NCBI GenBank assembly: GCA_020002185.1
Contig: CM034531.1
Coordinates: forward strand, 72,383,496 to 72,447,495
Source: Paraescarpia echinospica
Taxonomy: Eukaryota > Annelida > Polychaeta > Sabellida > Siboglinidae
DNA length: 64,000 nucleotides
Direction of reading: 5' to 3'
Shown here: positions 12,683 to 24,554 of the stretch, piece by piece
Layout of the letters: each line of letters starts with the position of its first letter
Numbering within the stretch: the stretch's first letter is position 1
Program-made: the position numbers and the translations under genes
The notes under the pieces: generated by a model
Database searches by the model: none
What the model was told of the DNA's origin: nothing
The model's input: only the letters and a program-made list of their open reading frames with translations

Positions 12683-13242
12683 AAATGATAATGAGAGGCA
12701 ACAGCGAGTATTATTTTACTATATCTATCTGACTGTTGACAGATATTTCAAATATTTCGTGGGGTGAAATACAAATTGCGTACAATATTTCGGGCTATTA
12801 AACGTCAGTTGACGGACAGCAAATCGTCAAAGTATTTATTCTAGTAGAAGAACAGCAAGTAAATGCATAGAAGTCGGAACGAGTTGTATATCGGGGTCTG
12901 AGCCGGAACTTCAGCACCCGCTGATGTCGGGCATTACTTTCGAAGCGTGGAGATATTTTCAAATTCACAAAATGCTGGAGGTGGTGCTTAACCATCCACT
13001 CGAAATATTGGTGGGTTTAGCCCCCATAACCCCTTCCGATTCCTATGGAATGTATGAATGAGTAACATATATCGTATCTTTACAATAATGTCAACCTACC
13101 TTCCAGACAACCATGAAAGCAACATTTTACTTCCAATTGCCTTGAAACTTCGTGTGTCGATGCCACATTGTGCTGGCAACTAGTGTGTATGTCGGCAACT
13201 GACCGATATATGCCAGCATTTCATATAGACGTTTGAAAATGC
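12683..13242. other. Unique sequence
   Basis: No gene, repeat or RNA is recognised in this stretch. Confidence 0.4.
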
Positions 13243-13440
13243 TGGTTACTGAAGTTATATAATATATTACTACTATTTTGAGTCAACATTACCAACATAG
13301 GACTAATTCTGCAAGCATAGGATGTTAAGAAATGTTCTCCGATTACGATTATATTTTAACATTTTATGCCGAAGATGCCGAAGATACCTACGGATCGAAT
13401 GCCGGGCTGACAGGTGACCGGTCTGCTCTACACGTAAATG
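13243..13440 (+). repeat. Direct repeat copy A
   Basis: This shares order and sequence with 13770-13960: ctgaagttatataat, accaacataggactaat, ttctccgattacgattatatttt, gaagatac, and gtgaccggtctgc. The two copies bracket the LTR-like segment at about 13500-13765. They could be flanks of one larger unidentified repeat, or long terminal copies, but they are too diverged to decide by eye. Confidence 0.7.
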
Positions 13441-13499
13441 TTTATTATTATGTAATTGTGAGATAACATAAAACAATTATCTTGTGTTATCAGACACAT

Positions 13500-13765
13500 A
13501 CAGGTATTGTGTCATTTGTTTCATGTGTACATGTATCACGTGTCATTTGTATTATGTGTACACATACCTCAAAAGGGAGGGATACACGTATATAAAAGGG
13601 TTGGACTCTTGATAAGCCAAAGGGCTTCCTTGTCCACCTGCCATCTACAGTTAATTCTCTGGGTGGCAATCTTGTTAAATCTTGTTAAATATTGTTAAAT
13701 CTTGTTAAATCAGTTTCTAAAATAAATTGTCCTAACTCTTATAGGGTCTCTCATTTTATTTCAGG
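13500..13765 (+). repeat. Dispersed repeat with promoter- and polyA-like signals
   Basis: Bases 13560-13690 match, in reverse complement, 29955-30090. Shared landmarks are gataagccaaaggg, ccacctgcca, gttaattctctgggtggca and atcttgttaaatcttgtt. The copy here has a TATA-like tatataaaag at about 13590, four short repeats of atcttgtta at 13670-13710, and aaataaa at about 13719. This layout resembles a solo LTR, but no TSD or TG..CA ends are established. Confidence 0.5.
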
Positions 13766-13769
13766 AATA

Positions 13770-13960
13770 TAATGTGTCTGAAGTTATATAATCGGTTACT
13801 GCTATTTAGAGCCTACACTACCAACATAGGACTAATCATTCAAGCTGGTTAACCCAACCATTTCTCCGATTTCGATTATATTTTCACAGTATATGTTGAA
13901 GATACGGATCAGATGTGGGGTCGGCAAGTGACCGGTCTGCGCAAACATTTCATATATAAG
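13770..13960 (+). repeat. Direct repeat copy B
   Basis: Diverged second copy of the segment at 13243-13440, in the same orientation and about 525 bp downstream. Confidence 0.7.
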
Positions 13961-14029
13961 CTTATGAACGTGCTATTTCCTTAAGATATTCGACCTTTTG
14001 CTACCATTTTACATTGCAAACATAGACAG

Positions 14030-14059
14030 GTGTGTATATATATATGTGTGTGTGTGTGA

Positions 14060-14090
<31 letters not shown>

Positions 14091-14152
14091 TGTGTGTGTG
14101 TGAATGTATGTGAGTATGTGTGTTTGTGTGTGTCTATATATATATATATATG

Positions 14153-14186
<34 letters not shown>

Positions 14187-14187
14187 G
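14030..14187. repeat. TG/TGCG then TA microsatellite
   Basis: A TG tract with TGCG variants grades into TATA repeats and ends exactly where the following retroelement appears to begin. Confidence 0.95.
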
Positions 14188-14539
14188 TTTAAGCAACCAA
14201 GCTCCTCCAGGTGGCGTTACTTGTTATACTGTTGATTTTGGTCGTCCGCATAATGTGTCGTTTCTTGCGATTTTACTGGGAGGCTTCCTAACGATCACTC
14301 GGCACGTAGACGAAACCCGACACGGGGAACTTGACGGTTGACCCGACAAGCCGAATGGCGCAGTCGACAAGGTAAAAAATGTGCATCTGAGTCTGTCTGA
14401 TAACAAATCGTATTTCCCGCCTTCTCCGCCAACCCGGATGTAAACAAACACTTGACAACACATCGACACCTATTCGCCTTCGCTAAGACCGACCACACAA
14501 GCTGCACGCGATCATCCTTGCACCTACACACTCATCACG

Positions 14540-15142
14540 ATGTCTAAAAACAAAAAACAGAGCACACCTGAGCAAACCACCGATATAGCTGAAATTAAAC
14601 AACAACTCGCTGACATCAAACATGACATTGCTGGTATTTCGATATTCCAAAAGGAACTGGCAGCATTGCTGGCAACAGTTAAACTGTTACAGCGTGCCAA
14701 TGACGAAAAAGACAAGAAAATCGGCTTACTAGAGTCGAGAATTGAAGACCTTGAACAATACTCCTGAATTGATGACATCATTATCACTGGACTCGCCACC
14801 AAACACCAAACGTACGCTAGAGCAACGGCAACAGCGAGTAACGCAAACACCGACGCAGAAGCACCGCAAGAAGAACTGGCGACATTGGAAGAGAAAGTCG
14901 TAAAGTTATCCAGTTCGAAGGGTATTAACATCGACAAAAAATACATTTCTGCGTGTCACACTCTCAGTGCGGGCAACATATCTGCATCGACGAACACGAG
15001 TCCACACCGAACCACCGAACCGCCACGTATTATCGTACGCTTCTCCAACAGGAAAGCTAAAGTGAATGTTCTGAAATGGAGAAAGAAACTACCCGGCACC
15101 AACATTTATGTAAATGAACATGGACGATTTCCGCGACTTTGA
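14540..15142 (+). pseudogene. Retrotransposon ORF1-like protein, one in-frame stop
   Basis: The frame runs for about 200 codons from ATG at 14540. A single in-frame TGA lies at 14765-14767, after a Glu/Lys/Leu-rich stretch (residues about 10-75) whose heptad pattern predicts a coiled coil. Beyond the stop the same frame continues IDDIIITGL, a polar linker, and a C-terminal segment with PPRIIVRFSNRKAKV and GTNIYVNE. That arrangement is like the RNA-binding half of ORF1 proteins that coat the element's RNA. No zinc knuckle is seen. The start is chosen for its position just after the leader (gATGtc). Confidence 0.75.
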
Positions 15143-15439
15143 TGTCTGACTCCACCGGCGAAATGAACTCTACGTCTACGACTATGTTGTTTTTTGTTTT
15201 TGTTGTGCATCTTCTATACTAGTGTTGCGTGACTTTGTCTTTTTTGGTGTCTGATTCCACCGAAATGAACTGTACGACTGAGCTATTGTTGTTGATGTTG
15301 TCCATCCACTGTATTACAGTTGTACACTGTGTGTTTGTTCTTATTGATAACAATGGTCAAAACTGTATATTACTTTATTATGGCAAACATATTGCTTTGC
15401 TGTTTCTACTTTATTTAATACCTACTATCTACCATTTAC

Positions 15440-16430
15440 ATGGCTAACACCGTGAAAGAAAATTACTCACTCTCAAATTGTGATGATATGGATAACATAT
15501 TTGAAACCTACAAATATACTAAACACAGCAGGTGTCATTTTGAGAAGGAGGTCGATCCTAAAAATAATCATTACAACAACATATCAACATCTTGTAAATA
15601 TTATATAGAACAACAATTCAATAATGAGCAAAATAGAAATTATGATGGTGGTCTGTCTTTGGTACATTTTAATGCTAGAAGTCTAAATACTAGCTTCAGC
15701 GAAATACAAGATCTTCTCAAATCACTTAATGTAAAGTTTGATATTATAGCAATAAGCGAAACGTGGCTGAGCAAGGACTCATCTCCTTTATATACGTTTG
15801 GTGATTATGATGCTTTTCATGTTGTTAGAGAAAACAGAAAAGGTGGAGGTGTGGTGATTTATGTTAACAAGAAGCTACATGGGCGATTATGTGAAACAAA
15901 GTCACTAATAGTTGATAACGTACTAGAATGTGTTACGGTTGAATGTGAAATTAACCGACACAAAACTGCACTGGTCAATTGTGTATATAGGTGCCCTGGG
16001 TCTAACATGGTTTCATTTAATGACAGTATTGAACAACTGTTTAGTCGTATACGTTGCACCAAAACCATATATGCATGTGGTGATTTCAATATAGATTTGT
16101 TTAAATGTGATAGTCATAGTGGAACCAAGCTATTTGTAGATCTTATGTACAGTCTTGGTCTGTAACCTTCAATTAATAGACCTAGCATAATTACTACAAC
16201 CTCTTCAACCCTTATAGACAACATTTTTACTTCTGAACTTGAGTGCAAGATTGATAGTGGTCTATTAGTCAATTATATCAGTGATCATCTTCCTGTATTT
16301 GCTCTGTGCCATTGTACTGTAAAACGTAATGTGAACGAACATTCTAACAAGTGTATTCGTCATCTTAGCGAAGAAAACATCAATGCATTGAAGTGTGACT
16401 TAATGCAAATTTCTTGGCATACTATTATCG
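15440..16430 (+). pseudogene. Retrotransposon ORF2 endonuclease domain, in-frame stop
   Basis: The open frame 15440-16165 holds EN motifs: LVHFNARSLNT, then FDIIAISETWLS with the catalytic Glu, GGGVVIYVN, and CGDFNIDLF with the GDFN box. An in-frame TAA at 16163-16165 stops it, yet the same frame continues through LIDNIFTSEL (about 16215-16245) and ISDHLPVFA (about 16277-16305), the SDH motif with the catalytic His. So this is a complete EN domain interrupted by one stop codon, with a frame change near 16430. It would nick target DNA. The upstream 70 residues are weakly conserved, so the start codon is uncertain. Confidence 0.88.
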
Positions 16431-16433
16431 GTA

Positions 16434-17757
16434 GTGAAAAATAATTTGTATAAAGCATTTCTATCATCCAGATCAATTATTTTGGAAACTAGATATAAAT
16501 CATATACAAATAAATTAACAGGTATTCTCAGATCCACTAAGAAACAGTATTATAGCAGTTTACTCGCACCGAAGAAAAATGACATTGCTGGCACCTGGAA
16601 AATACTTATAATTGTAATGGGAACACCTCGCTTAGGAAATCACTACCCAGATCAGTTTGTTAATAATGGCGTAACCATTAGTAATAAGGAAGATATAGCA
16701 AACATGTTTAACAAATTATTTTACTAATATCGGTCCGGAGCTGTCAAAGGATATAACGGCACCAACAAATGTTTCTATTTATGACTACCTAGAAAACAGA
16801 AATATTAACAATTTATTTCTAACTCCAGTTAATGAAGAGGAAGTTATCCACAGATTGCGAAGACATAAGTATGCATTTGGTCAAAGAAGTTATTAACTCC
16901 ATTGCAAAACCTATCACTTATATTTGTAATATATCTTTCACTACTGGAGTATTCCCGGAGAAAATGAAAATAGCAAAGGTTATCCCACTCTTTAAGTCTG
17001 GGGATAAGTATATGTGCACTAATTATAGGCCTATTTCACTATTACCACAATTCTCAACAATATTAGAAAAATTGTTCAGTTCTCGTTTAGATAGCTTTAT
17101 TACCAAACACAAACTAATAAATCCAAGCCAATATGGATTTCAACAAAATATGTCAACATGTCACGCACTAATAGATCTTGTTGATGCAATAACCCAATCA
17201 TTGGATGCCAAAAAATATGATATTGGTGTTTTTATCGATTTAAAAAAGGCATTTGACACTGTCAATCACAAACTGTTATGTAAAAAATGGAATTTCTTGG
17301 TATCCGTGGTTGGGCATTTAACTGGTTAAATAGTTATCTAGAAAACAGAAAAAAAATGGTGTCCATTGACAAATGTAATTCTGCTGTGCGCAATATTTCA
17401 TGTGGTGTTCCACAGTGTTCGATCCTGGGCCCCAAACTATTCATTCTATACGTTAATGTTATGTGTAACATATATAATCTAGTAAAATACATTCTCTTTG
17501 CAGACGATACTAATATCTTTTATGCAAATAGTAACATCAATAAACTAAACGAAACTGTATGTAACGTACTGGACCAAATGTATACATGGTTTGCAGTAAA
17601 TAAATTAACTCTGAACATATCTAAAACCAATTATATGTTATTTGGAAATCGTATGCTAAATAAAGAAGTTAATATAAATAAAATCATACAAAAATATAAT
17701 CATGCCATTGAGGAAACTACAATATGTGTAGAGATGTGTACTTATCACATACTTTAA
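16434..17757 (+). pseudogene. Retrotransposon ORF2 reverse transcriptase, several frameshifts
   Basis: Linker sequence (YKAFLSSRS, TKKQYYSSLL, GTWKIL) lies at 16434-16727. The RT follows in two frames: 16832-17284 carries AKVIPLFKSGDK, NYRPISLLPQ, QYGFQ and motif A IDLKKAFDTVNH, and 17287-17757 carries GIRGWAFNWLNSYL, motif B GVPQCSILGPKLF (relatives have GVPQGS) and motif C LFADDTNIFY. The frame changes near 16727, 16860 and 17284. After the NISKTNYMLFGN segment the usual thumb and C-terminal part is missing, so the copy also has a 3' coding deletion. Cannot make active RT as it stands. Confidence 0.9.
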
Positions 17758-17864
17758 ATTTTTAATATGCATATTTTCCATTACATGTTTTCAATTATTG
17801 TAGCTAGATGGTTAGATGAATAGCAAAATTCGATTAATATAGTATTGATGTCTCAAAATACATG

Positions 17865-17955
17865 TACGTATGTATGTGAATGTGTATATATGTATGTATA
17901 TATGTGTGTATATGTATGTATATGTGTGTATACATACAGGTATATATAAATATAT
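17865..17955. repeat. TATG/TGTA microsatellite in 3' UTR
   Basis: Short degenerate tract of tatgta and gtgtata repeats inside the retroelement's 3' region. Confidence 0.8.
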
Positions 17956-18113
17956 GTCAGGGGTAAATTTACACAAAAGTCAATGAATTCGTATTTACCC
18001 CCTTCAAACATTGTATATTCTCACTTGTATTATAGTTAAACTTTTTTGGTTGTCTTGTCTTGTATATATATTGTTATCAATGTTCTGAATAAACGTTCAT
18101 TCATTCATTCAAA

Positions 18114-19150
18114 CTACGTGTACACTCAAATTGTTGTGTACACGTAAATGCAGTTGACTGCGTTCGATTTTGTTGTAAACCATTTAAATAAAACACATAT
18201 TGTTATAGCTACAACAGAAATTATTACATACATCCATAGCGGAAATTATTACATACATCCATAGCGGAAATTCTCTATCGTTATGGGTGAGATAACATAG
18301 AATTATTTTTCCCTAGCCGCACGCACTGACAGCGCGCACTTGCTCATGCTATCGTCTGCACGCACGCATGCCCACACAAACACACGCGCGCGTAAATGCC
18401 GTTAGACATTTATGTATATTTCTGGTATAAACTATGTATTGTTAATATATATGATGACACGTTTATTCACTGCACAGAAAATGCATAATATTCTCATAAT
18501 AAATTGTTTTCTACGTGTCAAATTTGAACATCAGTTATGAATATGGTATTATTGTGTAGCCTACACGTAACATTGTCACCATCTTGCAACAGCGCACGAC
18601 ACGTATGTTAGCGAGTCTAGGAAATTCGAATTAGCATATCTGGAGAAAAACACATAAAGAAAATGAATTAAATAAATAACATGTTGTTGATTTAAGCTAA
18701 AGAGCATAGCTACCGCAGCATTACCATGCAACGTTAATAGAATACTCTCCCGGCCTAAGCGCAGTAGTGAAGATTTCCAGGAAACTTTCAAGCAAGCCAT
18801 AACATCTCCTTCATTCCGCCTTTCATTATAGTCTTAGAAGTCAGTACACGTTTATAAGAAAACGGTTTCGGATAGTTCTGTCGGTAGAGTAATTCAGATA
18901 TGTGTGGTGACTTTCTGTTTGGCCTCTTTTTGTGTCTCCGGAGACAATGTAATCTACTGGCCCTTGATGACGCACGGAAGACGCTGTAATTTAGTTGTTT
19001 AGGTGTGTTTCTGGTCAACGTCACTGCCATTATGGAGCTGCTGTCCTTGTCTCGAGTGGGATGTGCGCTCGATCATTAAGATAACGATTTCGAATGAAAT
19101 AATAGCGAAAATCAATGACTACAACAAATAATAATTTTTCCCATGATAAA
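18114..19150. other. Unique sequence with small repeats
   Basis: Holds a 25-bp direct repeat (aaattattacatacatccatagcgg) with just over two copies at about 18217-18275, and a short CACG-type tract at 18340-18395. No gene is recognised. Confidence 0.5.
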
Positions 19151-19159
19151 TATGTGTGT

Positions 19160-19548
<389 letters not shown>

Positions 19549-21441
19549 TATATTGTAGTTTAGTTGACATAATGATAAATAAAGAAAAAAGGCATGACTC
19601 AAAGAACTGTTCAATTGGCACTATTCTTCATATGCGGCAGATTATTATATTGAAACACATACACCTTGTATATAGGAAGCATTCAACCATGCTGCAATTA
19701 AAGCGCAAATACTACTAATTTATATACGTATTCAACATTATGATATCCACGCAGTTCAGTGAATTGAGGCAATATTTAGTAAACTTATTGTTAAATCTTC
19801 AAAATGGTGGTAAAAAGATTCGCACTCCGCACCATTTATAGTATTTTGGTACTGCTCAAAATGATACTACAATAGCAGGTAATACGTATGCTCTACACGT
19901 AGACACGGATGTCGATTATCGCTGTCGCCTGCAGGCCAACTAACTCTGAGAAGTATCGAACTGGTTTCCGACCGCCGGCTATTAAGCAATATAACTATGC
20001 TGTCCCCGTAGTCGTTGGTTGACCTCGATACGCTAAATCCATTAATTCACCAGACAACGAAACAGTCCGTTATTTGCAACGGGAACAGTCAGACGGGTTT
20101 AATTAAAACGACTCTGGTCATCATTAAAGACGTCGGCCTACCGTGTCCGACGCTGGATGAGTGACCTTTATTTCTACACATTGGCCGTCGGCGGGGGGCT
20201 CTAGTCGATGTCCAATAAAGCTGATGGCGGCACAACGACATCGTAGACGGTTTAACAAGTCCGGAATGTTTCATCTTACCCAGGCTCATCGGCTCCACAG
20301 CGTCCTCCTGTGAATAGACAAATAGTTAGACATGTCTGCGTACTCTGCCTATATATCTTCACAGTGAGTTAGACGTATGTGAATTAAACGGAGATACGTG
20401 GCTCTAGTTAGATACTGTTCTCCTCGCTGATATCTTTCGACTGTGTGTGTGATGTCTTTAAGTGTCGTTCCATGAAGGCGATAACCCATGTGACAATATG
20501 ACAGTTATTCATTCCAAGACAAGAAATGCATTAATCCGTTGCTGTGAAAAATCGTATTTGCAACATCATCGCTCACTGAATGGACAAATGTCTCTCCATT
20601 AGCGGAAATAACACATCGGATACTTTTCTTGCACTAACACACACAACAGTAATTTGTCTTGCTCCAGTTTAAATAACAAATTAAAACACCGAGAGTTCCT
20701 TGCTGTAGGGCCTATCCAAAATCACACACTGGATGACGGACTTCAAAGTGATTGCTGAAAGAGAAACCACATACTGGAAGGATGTAGATGAACTATAACA
20801 TATCGGTGAGGTCAGAAGGGCCATCGAGTACATTGTATGCGATAAGTGTCACCATACATTATCCATCCAAGCAATAACAAATGTTTCTGTTAGACCATCA
20901 ACATATGTCTCTTGGAACTCATTTTCTGAATGAAAGGAACTCGCAAAGAAAGTTGATATCCGATATTCTGAGTGAGTGTGCTTGCGTGCGTCGTTCCAGG
21001 ATCTTCCTTAGAAAACAAACATTAGCAGATGACTAGGAACATCACCAATGTAAGAATCATCGAACGATTTGGAGGCATAATATTGTCGAAGTGATCTATG
21101 CAGAACAGTTTGAGTAGGAAGCGAGTGGCAGTCAATGCGTACCTTGGTGTCTCTTAACGGTAAATGCATTGCATTGCATTGCCATTGCTTGAGGGTATGG
21201 GTACACCATACAAGAATCACCTGCCATAGAACAATTTAAAATGGTCAGTATTGACCAGAGATGTCGTTAGTACACCGGATATTGGCATCAACAACGTATG
21301 GCAATTATCCGTTTTATATTGTTTTGTAAAAATTTAGTTATTCGATACCCAGATAGTGACCAGCCTATTTTATCACAAAAATTAAAAACAGTACGTTGTC
21401 ATAATAAATTGTCCATTCCAGTTTGCGTGTCAGTGTAGATA
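19549..21441. other. Unique sequence, no gene seen
   Basis: The bases are more balanced in GC than the surroundings, especially 19900-20330, but no frame longer than about 70 codons and no recognisable domain or RNA was found. A host exon or distant UTR cannot be excluded. Confidence 0.4.
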
Positions 21442-21446
21442 GTTAG

Positions 21447-21595
21447 TGTAATGGATTGTAGTATAACTGGAGACCGTTATAACGGGCTGGTTATACCTTG
21501 ATATGCTACCATGCTATTTTACCATTCTCTTAAAAAAGCGTCATCACTTCCTGTTGAAGCTAGAAGCACACGTTGTGTTAAATACGAACATAATA
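21447..21595 (+). repeat. 5' LTR of the Gypsy element
   Basis: 149 bp, begins tgtaatggattg and ends cgaacataata. It differs from the 3' LTR at about 13 positions by eye (near 9 percent) with no indels, so the insertion is not recent. The sequence just inside (tatggagtcagaagtg) is a plausible primer-binding site, but the priming tRNA is not identified. Confidence 0.93.
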
Positions 21596-21705
21596 TGGAG
21601 TCAGAAGTGACATTCAATATGTGATAATGAATATTAAAGGTGGAGTTGGTATACCTATAAGGTACGGCAGGTGACTGTCTACACATAGTCTGATAGTAAG
21701 GCTGT

Positions 21706-22770
21706 GTGACTGGAAAAATTGAATTTTTCAAACCATCCAGTCACATCGCATTTGATACAACCAACCTAGATGAAGCATGGAGGAGCTGGGAACAGCAGTT
21801 TAGAACATTCTTCACTGCCTGTGAAATAAACGCGAAGGCACCTGAGGTCCAGGTAGCAATATTGCTCCATTCTGTTGGACCTGAAGCACAAGAAGTGTAT
21901 AACCAATTCGTATTCAGGCCAGCAGGACCTGACAATAATCCACAAGCTGAACAGAATAATGACTGGGAGACTGTTCTTACAAACATCCGTCAGTACTGTC
22001 AGCCTCGAAAAACATTTTTTACAAAAGATAATATTATTGTTTCTGTGGCAGACATCAAGGCCGTGGTGAGTTAATGGATCAGTGGGTCAAGGACCTACGA
22101 AGTAAAGCCAAATTGTGTGAATTTGGTGATCAGGAAGACTTGGTGATCAGCGACAAAATTGTGTTCAGTGTGAATGACGAACGTGTAAAGGAACGACTTC
22201 TGGGAGAGTCGGAACTTACGCTGAGTAAGGCAATAGACGTTTGTTGAGCAGCCGAAACAACAAAGGCGCAATTAAATGTTATGACAGCTGAAGGAAAGTT
22301 ATGCCAAAGTGAATATTGTCAGACAGGACATGCTAAATGGAAGACAACAAGCAACGGCTTCCGGTCGCAAGGCAGGGGTTCATGGGTAGCTGGTAAAGGT
22401 GCTACAAGTAGCCAAGGAGCTCCATCTAAACGAGCTGGTACCGAAGGAATAATTGACTGTAAGTCAGGTGGTAGACGACACCCTCCAATGTCATGTCCAG
22501 CGCATGGTAAACAATGTAACCGATGCAAGGGATGGAATCACTTTGCGGTGGTGCATGGTAGGCATACAGCAACAGGCGATATGCATGTACAGGTGGTCTA
22601 TGAAGAAGACGAGGACAATGAAAGTCTGTTTCTGGGGGCTATTTTCATAGATGTATGTGCACACAATCCGTCTGATGAAGACTGGACAATAGAAATAATG
22701 GTACGCAATCAGAGAATAAGCTACAAGCTCAAGCAAACGTGCTTCCCATGTCAATGTTTGACAAGATAAT
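21706..22770 (+). pseudogene. Gypsy gag with zinc-knuckle-like region, broken
   Basis: The frame from ATG 21706 reads KIEFFKPSSHIAF and then DEAWRSWEQQFRTFF, the capsid start seen in Mag-like gag. A frame change near 22060 leads into MDQWVKDLRSKAKLCEFG and KERLLGESELTLSKAIDVC, then a TGA at about 22246 where relatives read on. The 22281-22769 frame contains a Cys/His cluster, CPAHGKQCNRCKGWNHF, resembling a nucleocapsid zinc knuckle but not a clean CCHC. Gag would form the virus-like particle and bind RNA. Two breaks make this copy non-functional. Confidence 0.88.
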
Positions 22771-23000
22771 GCCAACAATACCGATGCAGTCCACACATAC
22801 GGTAATGTCAGCATTCGTCAGTAGTGTCAAAGTCAAGCCAGCGGGCACTGTGACACTACAGCGCATTCCAGAGAATTCAGAGAAACCAACGTTCATTGAA
22901 TTCTATGTGACAAACCACACCAAGACACCACTGCTTGGGTGTCAAACATGTGAGAAGTTGGGACTTGTGAAACGCATCAATGACGTATCACGTGAGAAAC
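22680..23000 (+). pseudogene. Gypsy aspartic protease region, active-site motif absent
   Basis: The frame switches from 22281-22769 to 22739-23239 here. Downstream residues ANVLPMSMFDK and CQTCEKLGLV fit the part after the active site of retroelement proteases. The D-T/S-G triad that should stand immediately before ANVLP is not readable in any frame, and the frame shift falls at that place. A small deletion removing the active site is the simple reading. The protease would have processed gag-pol. Confidence 0.65.
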
Positions 23001-23930
23001 CGTTGACCAAAGACCTGTTGACGTCAGAATACAAGGAAGTGTTCACTGGGATTGATGAACTTGAACAGCCATATCACAATGAGCTGAGGGATGATGTAGA
23101 GCCAACGATCCAAGCCACATGGAAGATTCCATATGCACGAGTGGAGACTTTGAAAGAGACTAGACAAATTGGAGAAAGATGGAATTATCGCAGATGTCGA
23201 CCGGTCCACATATTGGGTGAAGAATCTGGTGATAACTGAGAAGATAAATGGTTCTTTGAGAATGTATCTTGACCTGCAGCCTCTCAACAGAGCAATCAAA
23301 CGTGAACACTTTGAAATTCCGACACCAGAAAATGTTCAGGCACGTTTGGCAGGCAAGAACGTGTTCTCAGTTATCGACATGTCGATGGCATACTGGCACG
23401 TGAAACTGACTGAGGAGTCTAGTTATTTGTGCACGTTTCACACACCATGAGTGCGCAAGCGCTTCCTACGCACGCCATTCGGCATAAGTTCGGCAAGCGA
23501 AGTCCTACAGAAGCGTATGCAATACACATTCGGCGACATCGATGGGGCCTATATCATCGCAGATGACAACATCATCGCTGGTGAACGATATCATGATGCT
23601 ATCATGTTCAGGGTACTGAGAAGGGCCAGAGAGAGGAAAGTAAGTCCTCAAGGTACAACTGAAAGAGAACAAGGTGCACTACATGGGACATGTAGTGTCT
23701 GAAGCAGGCCTCATCCCAGACCCGAGCAAGGTGGAAGCTATTGTGGGTAAGCTGCTTCCTACCGACAAGCGTTCAATGTTCAGGTTCTTGACCATGATCA
23801 AGTACCAGGAAAGTTCATTCCTGGAGAGTCGCACATTTTCGCACATTGTCGCACCGCTGCGAGCACTGTTGAATGAATATGAATATGGTGTTGGCAGCCA
23901 GAGCACACATATGCTGTGAACAAATTGACA
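23000..23930 (+). pseudogene. Gypsy reverse transcriptase, broken
   Basis: Pieces in three frames: the upstream segment with TIQATWKIPYARVETL (22739-23239 frame); 23169-23450 with STYWVKNLVITEK, MYLDLQPLNRAIKRE and FSVIDMSMAYWHVKL (motif A Asp); 23451-23702 with RTPFGISSASEVLQKRM and YIIADDNIIAG, where ADD matches the catalytic pair; then 23674-23919 with YMGHVVSEAGLIPDPSKVEA. A TGA at 23448-23450 interrupts in frame. Wording is of the Mag lineage. Confidence 0.92.
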
Positions 23931-24484
23931 GTACTGCTCAGCAGCATGCCGGTGCTGAGATTCTACGATGTACGACACTGCAATCAGGTGCTTCGCAGAG
24001 TGGCCTGGGAGCATGTCTGCTGCAGCAGGAAGGGCATGTAACTGCTTATGAGTCATGGGCACTCGTGGGCCCAGAGCTACACTATGCTCAGCTAGAGAAG
24101 GAACTTCTCGCTGTAGTGTTTGCAAAGAGCAAGTTTCACCAATACATCTTTGGCAAAGATGTTGAGGCCCAAACAGACCACAAGCCACTTGAAATAATCA
24201 TGAAGAAACCGATCGACAATGCGACAGCTCGAGTGCAAACAATGATGCTAAAACTGCAGCGATATACACTGCATGTGGTGTATGTGCCTGGGAAACAACT
24301 ACATGTTGCTGTTGCTCTCTCACGAGCATACGTAGAGGGTGAGCCAGACAAGGAGCCGATCGACGAGATGGAAGTCATGGTCCACAGTTTCACCCAGACT
24401 TTCCGGCAAGTCCAGGGAGACTGGAACAAATCAGAAGAGCAACATCTGATGACGCAACGCTCCAACGGCTACAGCGAGTCGTGA
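23873..24484 (+). pseudogene. Gypsy RNase H domain
   Basis: The longest clean segment of pol. It shows SQSGLGACLLQQEGHVTAYES, LEKELLAVVFAKSKFHQYIFG with the Glu, QTDHKPLEIIMKKP with the Asp, and LQRYTLHVVYVPGKQLHVA, where relatives have a D in A-D-x-L-S-R and this copy reads VALSRAY, so that last Asp seems replaced. The domain would remove RNA from RNA-DNA hybrids. It ends at a TGA at 24482-24484 before the integrase. Confidence 0.9.
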
Positions 24485-24554
24485 TGGATGGTTGGCCTGA
24501 TTCACGGAAAACAGTACCAGCAGACTTGAAAGGATACTGGGATAGAGAGTCAAG

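Larger units (their letters stand above)
14188..18113 (+). mobile_element. CR1/Jockey-group non-LTR retrotransposon, nearly full length
   Basis: About 3.9 kb with a 5' leader (14188-14539), ORF1 (14540-15142), an inter-ORF region with an internal duplication (about 15141 and 15247 both read gtctga-ttccaccg then gaaatgaact), ORF2 with EN and RT (15440-17757), and a 3' UTR ending ctgaataaacg then ttcattcattcattc at about 18095-18113. A 3' tail of short tandem repeats instead of poly(A) is typical of CR1/L2/Crack-like lineages. The exact clade is not resolved. Several stops and frameshifts make it inactive. The 5' end is inferred from the end of the TA tract. Confidence 0.88.
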
